Both the position numbers and the translations under genes were made by a program. From positions 3,204,001-3,268,000 of the forward strand of contig NZ_CP056032.1 of the NCBI RefSeq assembly GCF_013375035.1: 64,000 nt of DNA, given 5' to 3'. The DNA is from Spirosoma sp. KUDC1026. Its GTDB lineage: Bacteria > Bacteroidota > Bacteroidia > Cytophagales > Spirosomataceae. How positions within the stretch are numbered: the stretch's first letter is position 1; each line of letters opens with the position of its first letter. Shown piece by piece: positions 23,948-32,742 of this stretch. Under the pieces are notes generated by a model. The model was not told the DNA's origin. It worked only from the letters and a program-made list of their open reading frames with translations, and made no database searches.

Positions 23948-25219
23948 ATGGCAGCAATTTCTTGTGGAATCGATTTTGGTACGTCAAATTCAAGTATTGC
24001 CATTGCGCGGGACGGGCAGGTAAGTTTGGTTCCGGTCGAACAGGATAGCGTTACGATTCCCAGCGCTATCTTCTTCCGTCAGGCCGATAACAAAGCGTTT
24101 TACGGACGCATGGCTATTGAACTGTTTCTGGATCGTCAGCCGGGCCGGTTCATGCGCAGTTTAAAGCGGGTACTGGGTACGTCGCTGATGAAGCAAGGCA
24201 CCGTTGTGAACGGCGCGGCCATGAATTTCCCAACCATCATTACGTCGTTCCTGCGCCACATCAAGGAGAAAGCGGATGCCGTAGCTGATCAGTCTATTGA
24301 GCAAGTCGTAATGGGACGGCCCGTTCATTTTGTCGATAACGACCCGCAGGCCGACGCCCAGGCCCAGACCGAGCTGAAGGCGATTGCCCAGCGGATTGGT
24401 TTCAAGAACATCGAATTTCAGTTTGAGCCCATCGCGGCTGCTTTTGCGCACGAAGCCCGGATTCAGGGCGAGAAACTGGCCATCGTTGTCGATCTGGGGG
24501 GCGGTACGTCGGATTTTACGGTAATCAGGCTGTCGAATCAGTACATTAACAAGGCTGACCGCTCGTCGGATATTCTAGCGAATACGGGCGTTCGGGTTGG
24601 TGGGAATGATTTCGACAAGGAGCTAAGTCTGGCGGGCATCATGCCCGAACTGGGGTATCGATCTACCTACGGCGACAAAGGGCTGGAAGTGCCCATTAAA
24701 CCCTATCAGGATCTGGCCGAGTGGAGTAAGGTTAACTTTCTGTACACACCCAAGCTGATCACGCAGATCCGGCTGCTGCTGCACCAGTCGCACGACAAAC
24801 CGCGCTTCAAACGCCTGCTGGACGTCCTGGAGAAGGAAACCGGTCACTCGTTGCTGGCTGCGGCCGAGGTCGCCAAAATAGCGCTTACTGATCAGGATGA
24901 ACACAATACCGAACTCAACTTTCTGGAAGAGGGATTCTACATTCCCATCAAACGTAACCAATTCGAGCAGGCAATTCAGGAGGAAGTAGACAAAATCACC
25001 GCGTCGGCCCGGCAGTGTCTTATGGAAGCCGGAGTTAGCAACCAGGCGATTAATCTGGTCATTATGACGGGTGGCTCAACCGAAGTTTACTCCGTAAAAC
25101 AAGCGTTCCAGCAGCTCTTCCCGAACGCAGCGCTGGCCGAAGAAAATAAGCTGTCCAGCGTGGGTCTTGGTCTAGCTTATGACAGCCAGCATAAGTTCGG
25201 CTACAGCCTGTCCCACTGA
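23948..25219 (+). CDS. Hsp70-family ATPase without substrate domain (YegD-like)
   Basis: 423 residues, the size of an Hsp70 nucleotide-binding domain plus a short tail, so the peptide-binding domain of DnaK is absent. Motifs: phosphate-1 CGIDFGTSNSSIAI at the N-terminus, phosphate-2 VVDLGGGTSDFTVI near residue 180, and adenosine loop MTGGSTEVYSV near 373. YegD-type proteins are stand-alone relatives of DnaK with no settled role. Single gene with its own -7 box; the pirin gene follows on the same strand after 67 bp. Confidence 0.93.
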   Translation: MAAISCGIDFGTSNSSIAIARDGQVSLVPVEQDSVTIPSAIFFRQADNKAFYGRMAIELFLDRQPGRFMRSLKRVLGTSLMKQGTVVNGAAMNFPTIITSFLRHIKEKADAVADQSIEQVVMGRPVHFVDNDPQADAQAQTELKAIAQRIGFKNIEFQFEPIAAAFAHEARIQGEKLAIVVDLGGGTSDFTVIRLSNQYINKADRSSDILANTGVRVGGNDFDKELSLAGIMPELGYRSTYGDKGLEVPIKPYQDLAEWSKVNFLYTPKLITQIRLLLHQSHDKPRFKRLLDVLEKETGHSLLAAAEVAKIALTDQDEHNTELNFLEEGFYIPIKRNQFEQAIQEEVDKITASARQCLMEAGVSNQAINLVIMTGGSTEVYSVKQAFQQLFPNAALAEENKLSSVGLGLAYDSQHKFGYSLSH

Positions 25220-25286
25220 GGTGAACCGCTTTGCCGGCGGTTGGGTTATGTGACCGGTTTCGTTGCGTTTCCTGATCACTTGTGCT

Positions 25287-26081
25287 ATGATCGATTCTAT
25301 CATTGATGCCCGGCCTGCGTCGCTGGGCAATGGCTTTTCTGTCCGGCGTATTCTGCCGTATCGGCTTCGGCGTATGCTGGGGCCGTTCATTTTTATGGAC
25401 CATGCCGGTCCCGTAAACTGGACACCCGATCAGGTGAGCGAAATGGACGTACTGCCCCATCCGCACATTGGGTTATCGACGGTAAGTTATCTGTTTGATG
25501 GGCAGGTTACGCATCGGGACAGCCTGGGTGTACAGCAGATCATCCGGCCGGGCGAAGTGAACTGGATGACGGCGGGACGCGGTATTGCTCACTCCGAACG
25601 ATTCGAAGACCCGGCGACGCTGGCGGGTGGGTCACTGGAGATGATTCAGACCTGGGTGGCCCTGCCGAAGGAAGACGAAGAGAGCGCTCCGGCTTTCGAC
25701 AACTACCAACCGCACGAACTGCCAGTCTTCACCGACAAAGGCATCTGGCTGCGACTCATTGCCGGTGACGCTTTTGGACTACGTAACGATGTGAAAACGC
25801 ATTCGCCCATGTTTTACGTCCATCTGGTCCTGCAACCGGGTGCTCGCTTTGGGTTGCCACTGGGCTATCCGGAGCGGGGTGCCTACGTCGCAAAAGGTAG
25901 TGTGGAAGTGAGTGGGCGAAACTACGGCGTTGGACAACTGATTGTCTTCACGCCCGGTATCGACCCCGTAATCATTGCCCGCGAAACCAGTACGATCATG
26001 CTGCTAGGCGGTGAACCTCTGGGTGAGCGCTTTATCTGCCGGGCCGCCGGTGCGGTGGAACTTCGTGTCGTCACGCCCTGA
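25287..26081 (+). CDS. pirin-family protein, C-terminus altered by frameshift
   Basis: 264 residues from the ATG at 25287 (a TTG at 25263 also opens the frame). Bicupin pirin features: [12 protein letters not shown], the metal motif [16 protein letters not shown] and GRGIAHSER. The frame then ends at 26081 in a tail ([13 protein letters not shown]) unlike the family. The expected end, WNFVSS...[10 protein letters not shown], is found in the +1 frame from 26056 to 26223. So the gene carries a frameshift between about 26035 and 26056, leaving the second cupin without its normal C-terminus. Pirins bind Fe/Ni and some are quercetinases. Confidence 0.85.
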   Translation: MIDSIIDARPASLGNGFSVRRILPYRLRRMLGPFIFMDHAGPVNWTPDQVSEMDVLPHPHIGLSTVSYLFDGQVTHRDSLGVQQIIRPGEVNWMTAGRGIAHSERFEDPATLAGGSLEMIQTWVALPKEDEESAPAFDNYQPHELPVFTDKGIWLRLIAGDAFGLRNDVKTHSPMFYVHLVLQPGARFGLPLGYPERGAYVAKGSVEVSGRNYGVGQLIVFTPGIDPVIIARETSTIMLLGGEPLGERFICRAAGAVELRVVTP

Positions 26082-26223
26082 ACGAATTGAAGAAGCCAAA
26101 GCCGACTGGCTGGCGGGACGTATCGCCTTGCCGCCCAACGATAACACCGAGTTTGTGCCGCTACCTGTCAATAACTCCAGGCCTGCCGGTACCGGAACGC
26201 CACCACCCCAGCCGTTGTCTTAA
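26056..26223 (+). pseudogene. out-of-frame C-terminal segment of the pirin gene
   Basis: In the +1 frame the sequence encodes [18 protein letters not shown] followed by a segment ending near NTEFVPLPV, the conserved end of YhhW-type pirins. Its stop (TAA, 26221-26223) overlaps the stop of the convergent msrA gene, as expected if this was the original gene end. The bases between ERFI in frame and WNF out of frame (about 26038-26055) are GC-rich and GCCG-repetitive, suggesting slippage. Confidence 0.75.
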
Positions 26224-26882
26224 TCCACGTCTTTTTTCAGGTAATCGCTCATGCGATCCTTGAATTTGCCTACCTTCTTGCGGCAGACGGTGGCCACGTA
26301 CATGTTATATGGGTTCTGGCGATAGTAATCCTGGTGGTAGCCTTCAGCGGGGTAGAAAGCATCCAAAGCCGTGACCTGCGTGACAACCGGGTCCTGGTGA
26401 TGATCAGACGCATCCTCGCGCCGGATGGCAGCTTCGATCTGTGTTTTTTCGGCGGGCGTCCGGTAGAAGGCAATCGAGCGGTAGTGCTTACCCACGTCCG
26501 GCCCCTGCCGGTTCAGTGTTGTGGCGTCGTGGGCGGCAAAGAATGCATCCAGCAGTTTATCGTACGGCAAAACCTTCGGGTCGTAATACACCTGAATCGC
26601 TTCGGCATGGCCGGTCTGGTCGGAGCTGACCTGCTCGTAAGTGGGCTTTTCGACATCGCCCCCGGCATAGCCTGATACGACCTGCCGAACCCCTTTCAAC
26701 AGTCTCATTTCTTCCTGCATCGACCAGAAACAGCCCCCCGCAAACGTAGCAACGGCCTCGCCGGGTTGCAGCGCGGGTAAGGACGATGGTTTCAGGTCCA
26801 TTACCTGGGGCCTATCCGGCTGGGAGTTGCAGCTGATAAACAGCGCACTGACGATAAGTGCAATAAGAAAGGATAATCGCAT
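26220..26882 (-). CDS. msrA: peptide-methionine (S)-S-oxide reductase MsrA, lipoprotein form
   Basis: 220 residues from the ATG at 26882; a TTG at 26897 also opens the frame. An N-terminal lipobox (LFISC, C18) places it in the periplasm or outer membrane, as with other exported MsrA of Bacteroidota. The catalytic GGCFW motif is at residues 49-53 (C51). Further family motifs: [32 protein letters not shown] and [11 protein letters not shown]. It repairs oxidised Met in exported proteins using a thiol donor. The stop overlaps the old pirin stop on the other strand. Confidence 0.95.
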   Translation of the reverse strand: MRLSFLIALIVSALFISCNSQPDRPQVMDLKPSSLPALQPGEAVATFAGGCFWSMQEEMRLLKGVRQVVSGYAGGDVEKPTYEQVSSDQTGHAEAIQVYYDPKVLPYDKLLDAFFAAHDATTLNRQGPDVGKHYRSIAFYRTPAEKTQIEAAIRREDASDHHQDPVVTQVTALDAFYPAEGYHQDYYRQNPYNMYVATVCRKKVGKFKDRMSDYLKKDVD

Positions 26883-26976
26883 AAACGGTTGTTGCAAAGA
26901 AGACGGTACAGTCTTCCGAAATCACTGGATTTGGGTAATGACTCGTACGTCTGTAACACCAAAAAACGGCATAGAG

Positions 26977-27004
26977 TTGATTTGTTGGTGACGTATTATC
27001 TTTG
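26977..27004 (+). promoter_or_regulatory. promoter of miaE: TTG, 17 bp, TATCTTTG
   Basis: A perfect -7 box TATCTTTG (26997-27004), with TTG at 26977-26979 as a partial -33 box. The transcript would begin near 27011, so an ATG at 27012 would be leaderless while the ATG at 27027 gets a leader of about 16 nt. This decides the choice of start. Confidence 0.55.
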
Positions 27005-27026
27005 CGCATAAATGGCCGAACGTCCT

Positions 27027-27623
27027 ATGTCGCTTACCACCCTGGGCTTAGAATTGCCGACCGACCCGCGCTGGGTTAACATCGCCGAAATGAACATTGG
27101 CGACATCCTGATCGATCACGCGTACTGCGAGCAAAAAGCCGCGTCCTCCTGTATTTCGCTCATTGTTGCGTATTCAGACAAAGTAGAACTGGTCGAGATG
27201 CTGACGCCCATCGTGGCTGAAGAATGGGGCCATTTTCAGCGGGTGCTCAAGGAACTTCGTAAACGCAACATTCCCCTCGGACGCCAGCGCAAGGACGAAT
27301 ACGTCAACCAGCTTCGGGCCAAGCTGCGCCGGTCGATTGGTGATCAGAAGGAACAGCTCATGGATAACCTGCTGATGAACGCGCTGATCGAAGCCCGGAG
27401 CTGCGAGCGGTTCAAGCTGCTGTCCGAAAACATAACCGACGAAGGATTACGCAAATTTTACCGTGAACTGATGGTCTCGGAAGCGGGGCACTACCGCTGC
27501 TTTATTGAACTGGCCGAAACATACGTGCCACCGGCCCGGGTGCGCGAGCGCTGGAAGGAGTTCCTGGCGACCGAAGCCGAGATTCTGGCGAATATGACTG
27601 TCCGGGGCGACCGGATGCACTAA
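27027..27623 (+). CDS. miaE: tRNA-(ms2io6A37) hydroxylase MiaE
   Basis: 198 residues from the ATG at 27027 (MSLTTLGLELPTDPRW); an in-frame ATG at 27012 sits on the expected transcript start. Ferritin-like four-helix bundle with the di-iron ligands in order: Glu of HAYCEQKAA, EEWGHF, EARSCERF and SEAGHY. MiaE hydroxylates ms2i6A37 of tRNAs that read UNN codons, using O2. It stands alone between divergent msrA and the AddB-like gene (85 bp downstream). Confidence 0.93.
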   Translation: MSLTTLGLELPTDPRWVNIAEMNIGDILIDHAYCEQKAASSCISLIVAYSDKVELVEMLTPIVAEEWGHFQRVLKELRKRNIPLGRQRKDEYVNQLRAKLRRSIGDQKEQLMDNLLMNALIEARSCERFKLLSENITDEGLRKFYRELMVSEAGHYRCFIELAETYVPPARVRERWKEFLATEAEILANMTVRGDRMH

Positions 27624-27637
27624 AACTATCTTGAACG

Positions 27638-27670
27638 TTGCTGATGGTCGACCGGGGAACTGTATCTTTA
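27638..27670 (+). promoter_or_regulatory. promoter of the AddB-like gene: TTG, 22 bp, TATCTTTA
   Basis: TTG at 27638-27640 and TATCTTTA at 27663-27670 (one base off TAnnTTTG). The expected transcript start lies about 30 nt before the ATG at 27709. Confidence 0.35.
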
Positions 27671-27708
27671 CTATCCGACTTTGCTTAGTAGCGCCGTCCA
27701 AGTACTGA

Positions 27709-30700
27709 ATGACTTTTCTCCAACAAACCGCTCAACGAATTTTTGACGCCCACGGCCCCAGCCTGAGCGATGTCTGGGTTATTCTGCCCACGCGCCGGGC
27801 CGTTTCGGTTTTTCTGGACGAGCTGGCTATGCAGTCCGATAAGCCGTTTCTGGCCCCCCACGCTATGGCCGTCGACGATTTCATTACGCAAGCATCGGGT
27901 CTGCAACTCATCGACTCGGTCAGTCTGCTATTTGAATTATATGACGTGTTCCGGGAGATCGACCCGCTGGTTGAGTTTGAGCAATTCATCGGTTGGGCAT
28001 CAGTATTGTTGGCCGATTTCGACCGGATCGATCAGTATCTCGTCAATCCCAGCGAACTGTTCTCCTATCTGACGGCCGCCAAAGCCCTCGAGCGCTGGCA
28101 GCCGGATCTGCCGCCCTCGGCCAAAGCAATTACCGAAACGCCCGGTACGTCCCGCTATTTTAAGCTGTTCGAAAACCTGCACGTTACGTACACGAATCTG
28201 CGCAACCGCCTGGTTGACCAGGGGCTGGCGTATCGTGGTATGGCGTATCGCTTGCTGGCCGAGCAGGTCGATACGTTGATCCGGGATAATCTGGCTTACG
28301 AAAAGGTGTATTTCGTGGGTTTTAACGCCCTGAGCCGCGCCGAAGAACACATTATTCGGGTCCTGGTCGATGCCCAGAAAGCCGAGCTGTTCTGGGACGC
28401 CGATCAGTACTACGTCGACAACCGGCAGCAGGAGGCAGGCGAGTTTCTGCGTCGCTATCAGAAAAATGGCTGGCTCTTCTCCAGAGAGAACCGCGCCGAC
28501 CTCCAGCAACTATCCAACAACCTGCTCGGCACGGATAAACGCATCCGCGTCGTCGGCGTCCCCAACGCCAGTATGCAGACCAAAGTGGCGGGGAAGCTGT
28601 ATGGAGAATGGAAAAAAGATGAGGGCGTAGGGCGTAGGGCGTGGGGTGAAGAGTTTGGGGATCAGGGTAATGGGGATGAGGAGTTGGGGATGAATGACGC
28701 TGACTTAGGTTTTGATGATGTGGAATCTGGAACTGTGAGCGAAAGTCGTTCAACCGCCCTCCACACCCAATACGCTCAGTCCACTCAACTATCCCTCTTC
28801 GACCCCCCCGCCCCAATCCCCCGCCCTCAACCCTTCACCCCACGCCCCGCGCCCTACGCCCCTCGCACGGCGATTGTGCTGGCGGATGAGACGCTGCTGG
28901 TGCCGATGTTGTATGCGCTGGACGAGAGCGTAACCGATTTGAACGTAACGATGGGCTTGTCGCTGCGAAGTTCGCTGCTGTTCACGCTGATCGATACGTT
29001 ATTCGAAATGCAGCGGACCGTCCATGAGTTTCGGACAAAAGATGGTCGTGACCTGCGAATACCGAAGTTTCACCATCGCCACGTCGTGAAGGTGCTGAAT
29101 CACCCGTTTGTGAAGCAGTACGAACGCATCAACGGACTGATGTGGCCGGGAGCAACGCGGCCCAACGGGGAGGTGGAGCCACCCGAGCCGCTGTTTCAAT
29201 GGATTGCCAAGAAGATCGTTACGGATCAGCTTGTCTACCTGACCGAAAAAGATCTGCAGCAGTTGAGCCAGACCGAAGACGGAACCGACGATCCGCTAAT
29301 CCGGACGCTGTTTACGCGATGGCCCAACGATGATCCTGCCAAAGCCATCCGCACGTTCTACGAGCTGATTGACCAACTGCGCGAGGTGTACCGACAGAGC
29401 CAGGATGCCATCGAGATCGAATATCTCTATCTGTTTCATACCCAGCTCAAACAACTGGAAACGACGCTCGAACGGCAGGCCCGCGACAAGAACCATACGC
29501 CCGTTACGGTGAAAAGCTTCCGGCAGTTTCTGTACGAACTGATCCGGCAGACGAGTATTCCGTTTACCAGTGAGGGCAATAGCCAGTTGCAGGTCATGGG
29601 GATGCTTGAAACCCGGGCGCTGGACTTCGACCGGGTCATAATTCTGTCGGTCAACGAAGGTACCCTGCCGCAGTCCCGGAAGCAGAACTCACTGATTCCG
29701 TTCGATATTGCGTCGGAGCTGCACCTGCCGACATACCGTGAGCAGGAAGCCGTAATGGCGTATCACTTTTACCGCCTGCTCCAGCGCGCGTCGGACATTG
29801 TGCTGTTGCACACGACCTCAACCGATGCCTACGGCAGCGGTCGGGGCGAAGTCAGTCGGTTTGTGCGGCAACTGGAGCATGAACTGGTGCCGCAGTCGGG
29901 TGGGCGGATCAGCCTGAGCAAACCGACGGTACGTTTCGGCCGGTCGGGTCTGAGCCAGATTGCGGATATTACCGAACTAAGTATTCCGAAAACGGAAGCC
30001 GTCCGACAGAAACTGCTGGACCGCCTGACGACAACCGGCCTCTACCCGTCGCAGCTGAACCAGTTCATCAGCTGCTCGATGCGGTTCTATTTCAGCCAGA
30101 TCGTTAAAATTAGCGAAGAGGAAGAAGTGGAAGAGAAAATGGGCTCGGCCGACCTCGGAAACTGGCTGCACACTGTGCTGGAACGGCTGGATAAGGAATA
30201 CCGTCTGGAAGGAAAGCCTGTTGAAGAAGAAGACGTTGTCCGGTTGCTGAAAGAAGAGTTTACGAACACGATGAAAGGTCGCGTGGTCGAGTCGGGCATG
30301 AACCTGCTGCTCTACGACATGGCCAACCGCCTGATGCTGGACTTTCAGCGGCAACAGCGCGAGTTGACTGACCTGACTGTCATTGGGACCGAACAAACCC
30401 TGGAAGCTTGGCTGGAGATTCCGCTGGGCATCGACCAAACGGTTCGCGTTCGCGTGGCCGGAAAAATCGACCGAATCGAACGGCTGGGCAACAAGATTCG
30501 AATTGTTGATTACAAAACGGGGAAGGTCGATCTCAAGAGTATAAAAGATACCGAGGGGCTAAAAGATGCGCTCCGCCACAACGGCAAGGAAGACAAAATG
30601 CGGCAGTTGTGGCTGTACCGTTACCTGGCCCTGAAGAACATCCGCAATCACGGTGGTTTGCCCCGCGATAAAGCCCGTAAGCAGATTTATCCGATCCATA

Positions 30701-30924
30701 ACCTGCCCGTCGAAGCGGGATTCTATTCGTTTCGCGACGTGAGCGGTGGGTTCAAGACCAACCCCGTTTCGTTCGGGGCCGACGATGACCAGTACATCAC
30801 TGAGTCGGAGGAACTGCTGCAGGAACTGATTCTGCGGATGCTGGATATGGGCGACCCATTCCGCAAAACCGACCAACTCGACACCTGTACGTATTGCGAC
30901 TACAAAGGAATCTGTGGGCGGTAA
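27709..30924 (+). CDS. AddB-like PD-(D/E)XK exonuclease with Fe-S motif and in-frame palindrome insert
   Basis: 1071 residues. The N-terminal half is an inactivated superfamily-I helicase fold (VILPTRRAVSVFLDEL in place of a Walker A). The C-terminal nuclease domain has catalytic D921 (GKIDRIE), D934 and K936 (IVDYKTGK). Cys789 plus C1060, C1063 and C1069 (CTYCDYKGIC) form the C...CxxCx5C pattern of the AddB 4Fe-4S cluster. The role is double-strand-break end processing with an AddA/RecB-type helicase not present in this window. Residues ~305-385 are a low-complexity Gly/Asp then Pro-rich stretch encoded by a long palindrome; family members have only a short loop at this point, so it looks like an in-frame insertion that is tolerated. 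Confidence 0.88.
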   Translation: MTFLQQTAQRIFDAHGPSLSDVWVILPTRRAVSVFLDELAMQSDKPFLAPHAMAVDDFITQASGLQLIDSVSLLFELYDVFREIDPLVEFEQFIGWASVLLADFDRIDQYLVNPSELFSYLTAAKALERWQPDLPPSAKAITETPGTSRYFKLFENLHVTYTNLRNRLVDQGLAYRGMAYRLLAEQVDTLIRDNLAYEKVYFVGFNALSRAEEHIIRVLVDAQKAELFWDADQYYVDNRQQEAGEFLRRYQKNGWLFSRENRADLQQLSNNLLGTDKRIRVVGVPNASMQTKVAGKLYGEWKKDEGVGRRAWGEEFGDQGNGDEELGMNDADLGFDDVESGTVSESRSTALHTQYAQSTQLSLFDPPAPIPRPQPFTPRPAPYAPRTAIVLADETLLVPMLYALDESVTDLNVTMGLSLRSSLLFTLIDTLFEMQRTVHEFRTKDGRDLRIPKFHHRHVVKVLNHPFVKQYERINGLMWPGATRPNGEVEPPEPLFQWIAKKIVTDQLVYLTEKDLQQLSQTEDGTDDPLIRTLFTRWPNDDPAKAIRTFYELIDQLREVYRQSQDAIEIEYLYLFHTQLKQLETTLERQARDKNHTPVTVKSFRQFLYELIRQTSIPFTSEGNSQLQVMGMLETRALDFDRVIILSVNEGTLPQSRKQNSLIPFDIASELHLPTYREQEAVMAYHFYRLLQRASDIVLLHTTSTDAYGSGRGEVSRFVRQLEHELVPQSGGRISLSKPTVRFGRSGLSQIADITELSIPKTEAVRQKLLDRLTTTGLYPSQLNQFISCSMRFYFSQIVKISEEEEVEEKMGSADLGNWLHTVLERLDKEYRLEGKPVEEEDVVRLLKEEFTNTMKGRVVESGMNLLLYDMANRLMLDFQRQQRELTDLTVIGTEQTLEAWLEIPLGIDQTVRVRVAGKIDRIERLGNKIRIVDYKTGKVDLKSIKDTEGLKDALRHNGKEDKMRQLWLYRYLALKNIRNHGGLPRDKARKQIYPIHNLPVEAGFYSFRDVSGGFKTNPVSFGADDDQYITESEELLQELILRMLDMGDPFRKTDQLDTCTYCDYKGICGR
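28623..28861. repeat. in-frame palindrome, 'gggcgta' word type, inside the AddB-like gene
   Basis: Left arm 28623-28660 (three GGGCGTA/GGGCGTG words, then GGGGTGAAG) pairs with right arm 28824-28861; a 12-bp core is perfect and about 33 of 38 positions match. The spacer is about 163 nt. The element keeps the reading frame and adds roughly 80 residues between GKLYGEWKK and TAIVLADE. The arms are strongly G-rich on one side and C-rich on the other, unlike the neighbouring codons. Confidence 0.8.
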
Positions 30925-30951
30925 GTAGATCACCGAAAATACATTAGATTA

Positions 30952-31036
30952 TTTTGTCATGCTGACGAAGGAAGCATCTTCGGTAGTCAAAACAGGTTCG
31001 TTACTGAAGATGCTTCCTTCGTCAGCATGACAAAAA
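30952..31036. repeat. near-perfect 34-bp palindrome, 'catgctgacgaaggaagcatct' type
   Basis: Left arm 30952-30985 and right arm 31002-31035 are complementary except for one base pair; the spacer is 16 nt. The core word TCATGCTGACGAAGGAAGCA occurs as an intergenic repeat in other Cytophagales to my recollection. It lies between convergent genes and, with T-rich flanks on both strands, can serve as a bidirectional terminator. Confidence 0.88.
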
Positions 31037-31108
31037 GGTAGTTTGAAATACGCTAAACTGTTGGTGGTTTTGCACTTAATCATAATAGACTGTTTCAGGC
31101 TGCCGCGG

Positions 31109-31615
31109 TTAGTACAGGGCCTGTTTGGCTTCGATAATCAGTTCAGCCACTTCACGGAAGCAGCCTTGCCCGCCATTCAGCTCGCAGCAGTAGTCGACCA
31201 CGGCTTTGTTGAATTTCGTTGCGTCGGCGGGGCAGGCGGACAAACCCACTGCCTGTAAAATAGCCAGATCGTTCACGTCGTCGCCAATGAACGCCACCTC
31301 CGACGCATCCAGGCCGTTCCGCTCCAGAATCTCGGGCAGGAGTGAAAGTTTATCCTTCGCGCCGAGGTGTAACTCCGTAATCTTTAGTTTGGCCGCTCGC
31401 GTCACGACCGACGGCGACCGCTCGCCCGTGACAATGCCGCTTTCGACGCCTGCCTGTTCGCGCAGTCGCTCAACGGCCATGCCATCTCGGATATTGAATT
31501 TCTTGAAGATCTCCCCGTTTTCACCGTAGTACACACTGGCATCGGTCAGAACACCGTCGCAGTCGGTGAGGAGGAGTTTTATGCGGGCGGCTTTCGCCAG
31601 AATGTCTGGATTCAT
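31109..31615 (-). CDS. kdsC: HAD-family KDO-8-phosphate phosphatase (KdsC-like)
   Basis: 168 residues from the ATG at 31615; the longer frame to 31753 would overlap porQ by about 119 bp. HAD motifs: LLTDCDGVLTD with the nucleophile Asp, the SGIVTGERS second motif, and GDDVNDLAIL with the acidic pair. Length and the CDGVLTDASVYY signature match type C0 KdsC, which removes phosphate from KDO-8-P for lipid A core synthesis. It follows porQ with a 19-bp gap on the same strand, so the two are likely co-transcribed. Confidence 0.85.
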   Translation of the reverse strand: MNPDILAKAARIKLLLTDCDGVLTDASVYYGENGEIFKKFNIRDGMAVERLREQAGVESGIVTGERSPSVVTRAAKLKITELHLGAKDKLSLLPEILERNGLDASEVAFIGDDVNDLAILQAVGLSACPADATKFNKAVVDYCCELNGGQGCFREVAELIIEAKQALY

Positions 31616-31634
31616 AGAAAGTAAGAAAAGCGGC

Positions 31635-32702
31635 TCAACGCAGGAGCCGGTCAAAATCGATACATAATGAGAGTTGGCTGGTACCCGCCGTGGGTGCAGC
31701 CGCAAACCGACCGTAGGTAAGCTGAAAGCCCCGCGCCTGTACCGAAGCCCCAAACGAGATTCCGGCCGTACCGGCTCCCGTTGCCAGTTTGCCCTCCTGG
31801 CGTTTTAGGTGGTTGTAGCCGAGCAGGATTTGGACGTTGCGGCTCAGGAGTAGTTCGGCCCCCACACTCAGGTGCCGGGCCAGTTTTTCGCCAACGCTGA
31901 CGGTGCGCGGAATAGCGTTGCCGTTCAGGTCATACTGGACGTTCAGGTTCGGGTCGTTGTAGGCAATGTCGAAACGCTGGAGGTGATGCGCTGTTACCGT
32001 TAGTCGAAAGGGGGCGTAACGGGGCTTGAGCGTTACCCCCGCCTGGAGATCAAAAGGCAAATCAGCATCCGTCGGACCGTAATTTCGAACAAGGTACCCC
32101 ACGTTTTTCGCCACCAGCCCGAAGGTAAGCTCCTGTTTTGGATGCCGCCAGACCCCGCCGAAATCAGCCAGTACACCAAACGCTGAGTACGTCTCGATGG
32201 CCGATCCTACGGCTTTGATTGTTGCGCCTAGGGTGAAGTTACCTTCGGTGCGGGCGTGAGTCAGGCTAACGGCATAATCGTTGGCCGAGAACGTACCGAG
32301 CGTATTTCCCGCCGGGTCGGTCATGTCGAATTGTCCATAACTCAGGTATTGCATTCCCACCGCCCATTTACCCCCCGAGCGGATGGGAAGTCCGTAGTGG
32401 AGCGTGTAGTACTTGGCCGCTGCCAGGTACGGCATCAGGCTGATGGACAGTTGATTGGCCGTCAGCGAATCAGCCAGGGCGGGGTTATTGAGGTAATACG
32501 CGCCATCGGGGCGGGTTGCGGTGGCAACCTGCCCGCCGAGGGCAGCCACACGTGCGTGGGTCGGTAAATCAAGAAACGAGAAAACGCGCTGTCCGCCCAG
32601 CGACTGAGCACGGCCCAGCAGGGGAGAGAGAAATCCAGCAAATAAGAGGACGTAAAGCGCTTTCAAGCCAGGAACGGGCAGTTTTTTGCAAAGAAACGCC
32701 AA
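31635..32702 (-). CDS. porQ: type IX secretion system protein PorQ
   Basis: 355 residues. Signal peptide near the N-terminus, then the PorQ start GGQRVFSFLDLPTHARVAAL-GG, with YYLNNPALAD and the FASVSL-type barrel strands. PorQ is an outer-membrane barrel needed for attachment of T9SS cargo to the surface. The only available start is a TTG at 32702 just after an in-frame stop. Together with the KdsC-like gene it suggests a link to lipopolysaccharide-anchored cargo. Confidence 0.9.
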   Translation of the reverse strand: MAFLCKKLPVPGLKALYVLLFAGFLSPLLGRAQSLGGQRVFSFLDLPTHARVAALGGQVATATRPDGAYYLNNPALADSLTANQLSISLMPYLAAAKYYTLHYGLPIRSGGKWAVGMQYLSYGQFDMTDPAGNTLGTFSANDYAVSLTHARTEGNFTLGATIKAVGSAIETYSAFGVLADFGGVWRHPKQELTFGLVAKNVGYLVRNYGPTDADLPFDLQAGVTLKPRYAPFRLTVTAHHLQRFDIAYNDPNLNVQYDLNGNAIPRTVSVGEKLARHLSVGAELLLSRNVQILLGYNHLKRQEGKLATGAGTAGISFGASVQARGFQLTYGRFAAAPTAGTSQLSLCIDFDRLLR

Positions 32703-32742
32703 TTTTTAGACAGTTCTAGCCGATTGACGAAGCGAGAGTCTG

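Noticed and set aside
26011-26223. Separate 70-residue gene after pirin
   Set aside because: Its sequence is the conserved end of pirin in another frame, so it is part of a frameshifted gene.
28623-28861. Intein or domain insertion in the AddB-like gene
   Set aside because: No splicing-type motifs and too short; arms form a palindrome and the sequence is low-complexity.
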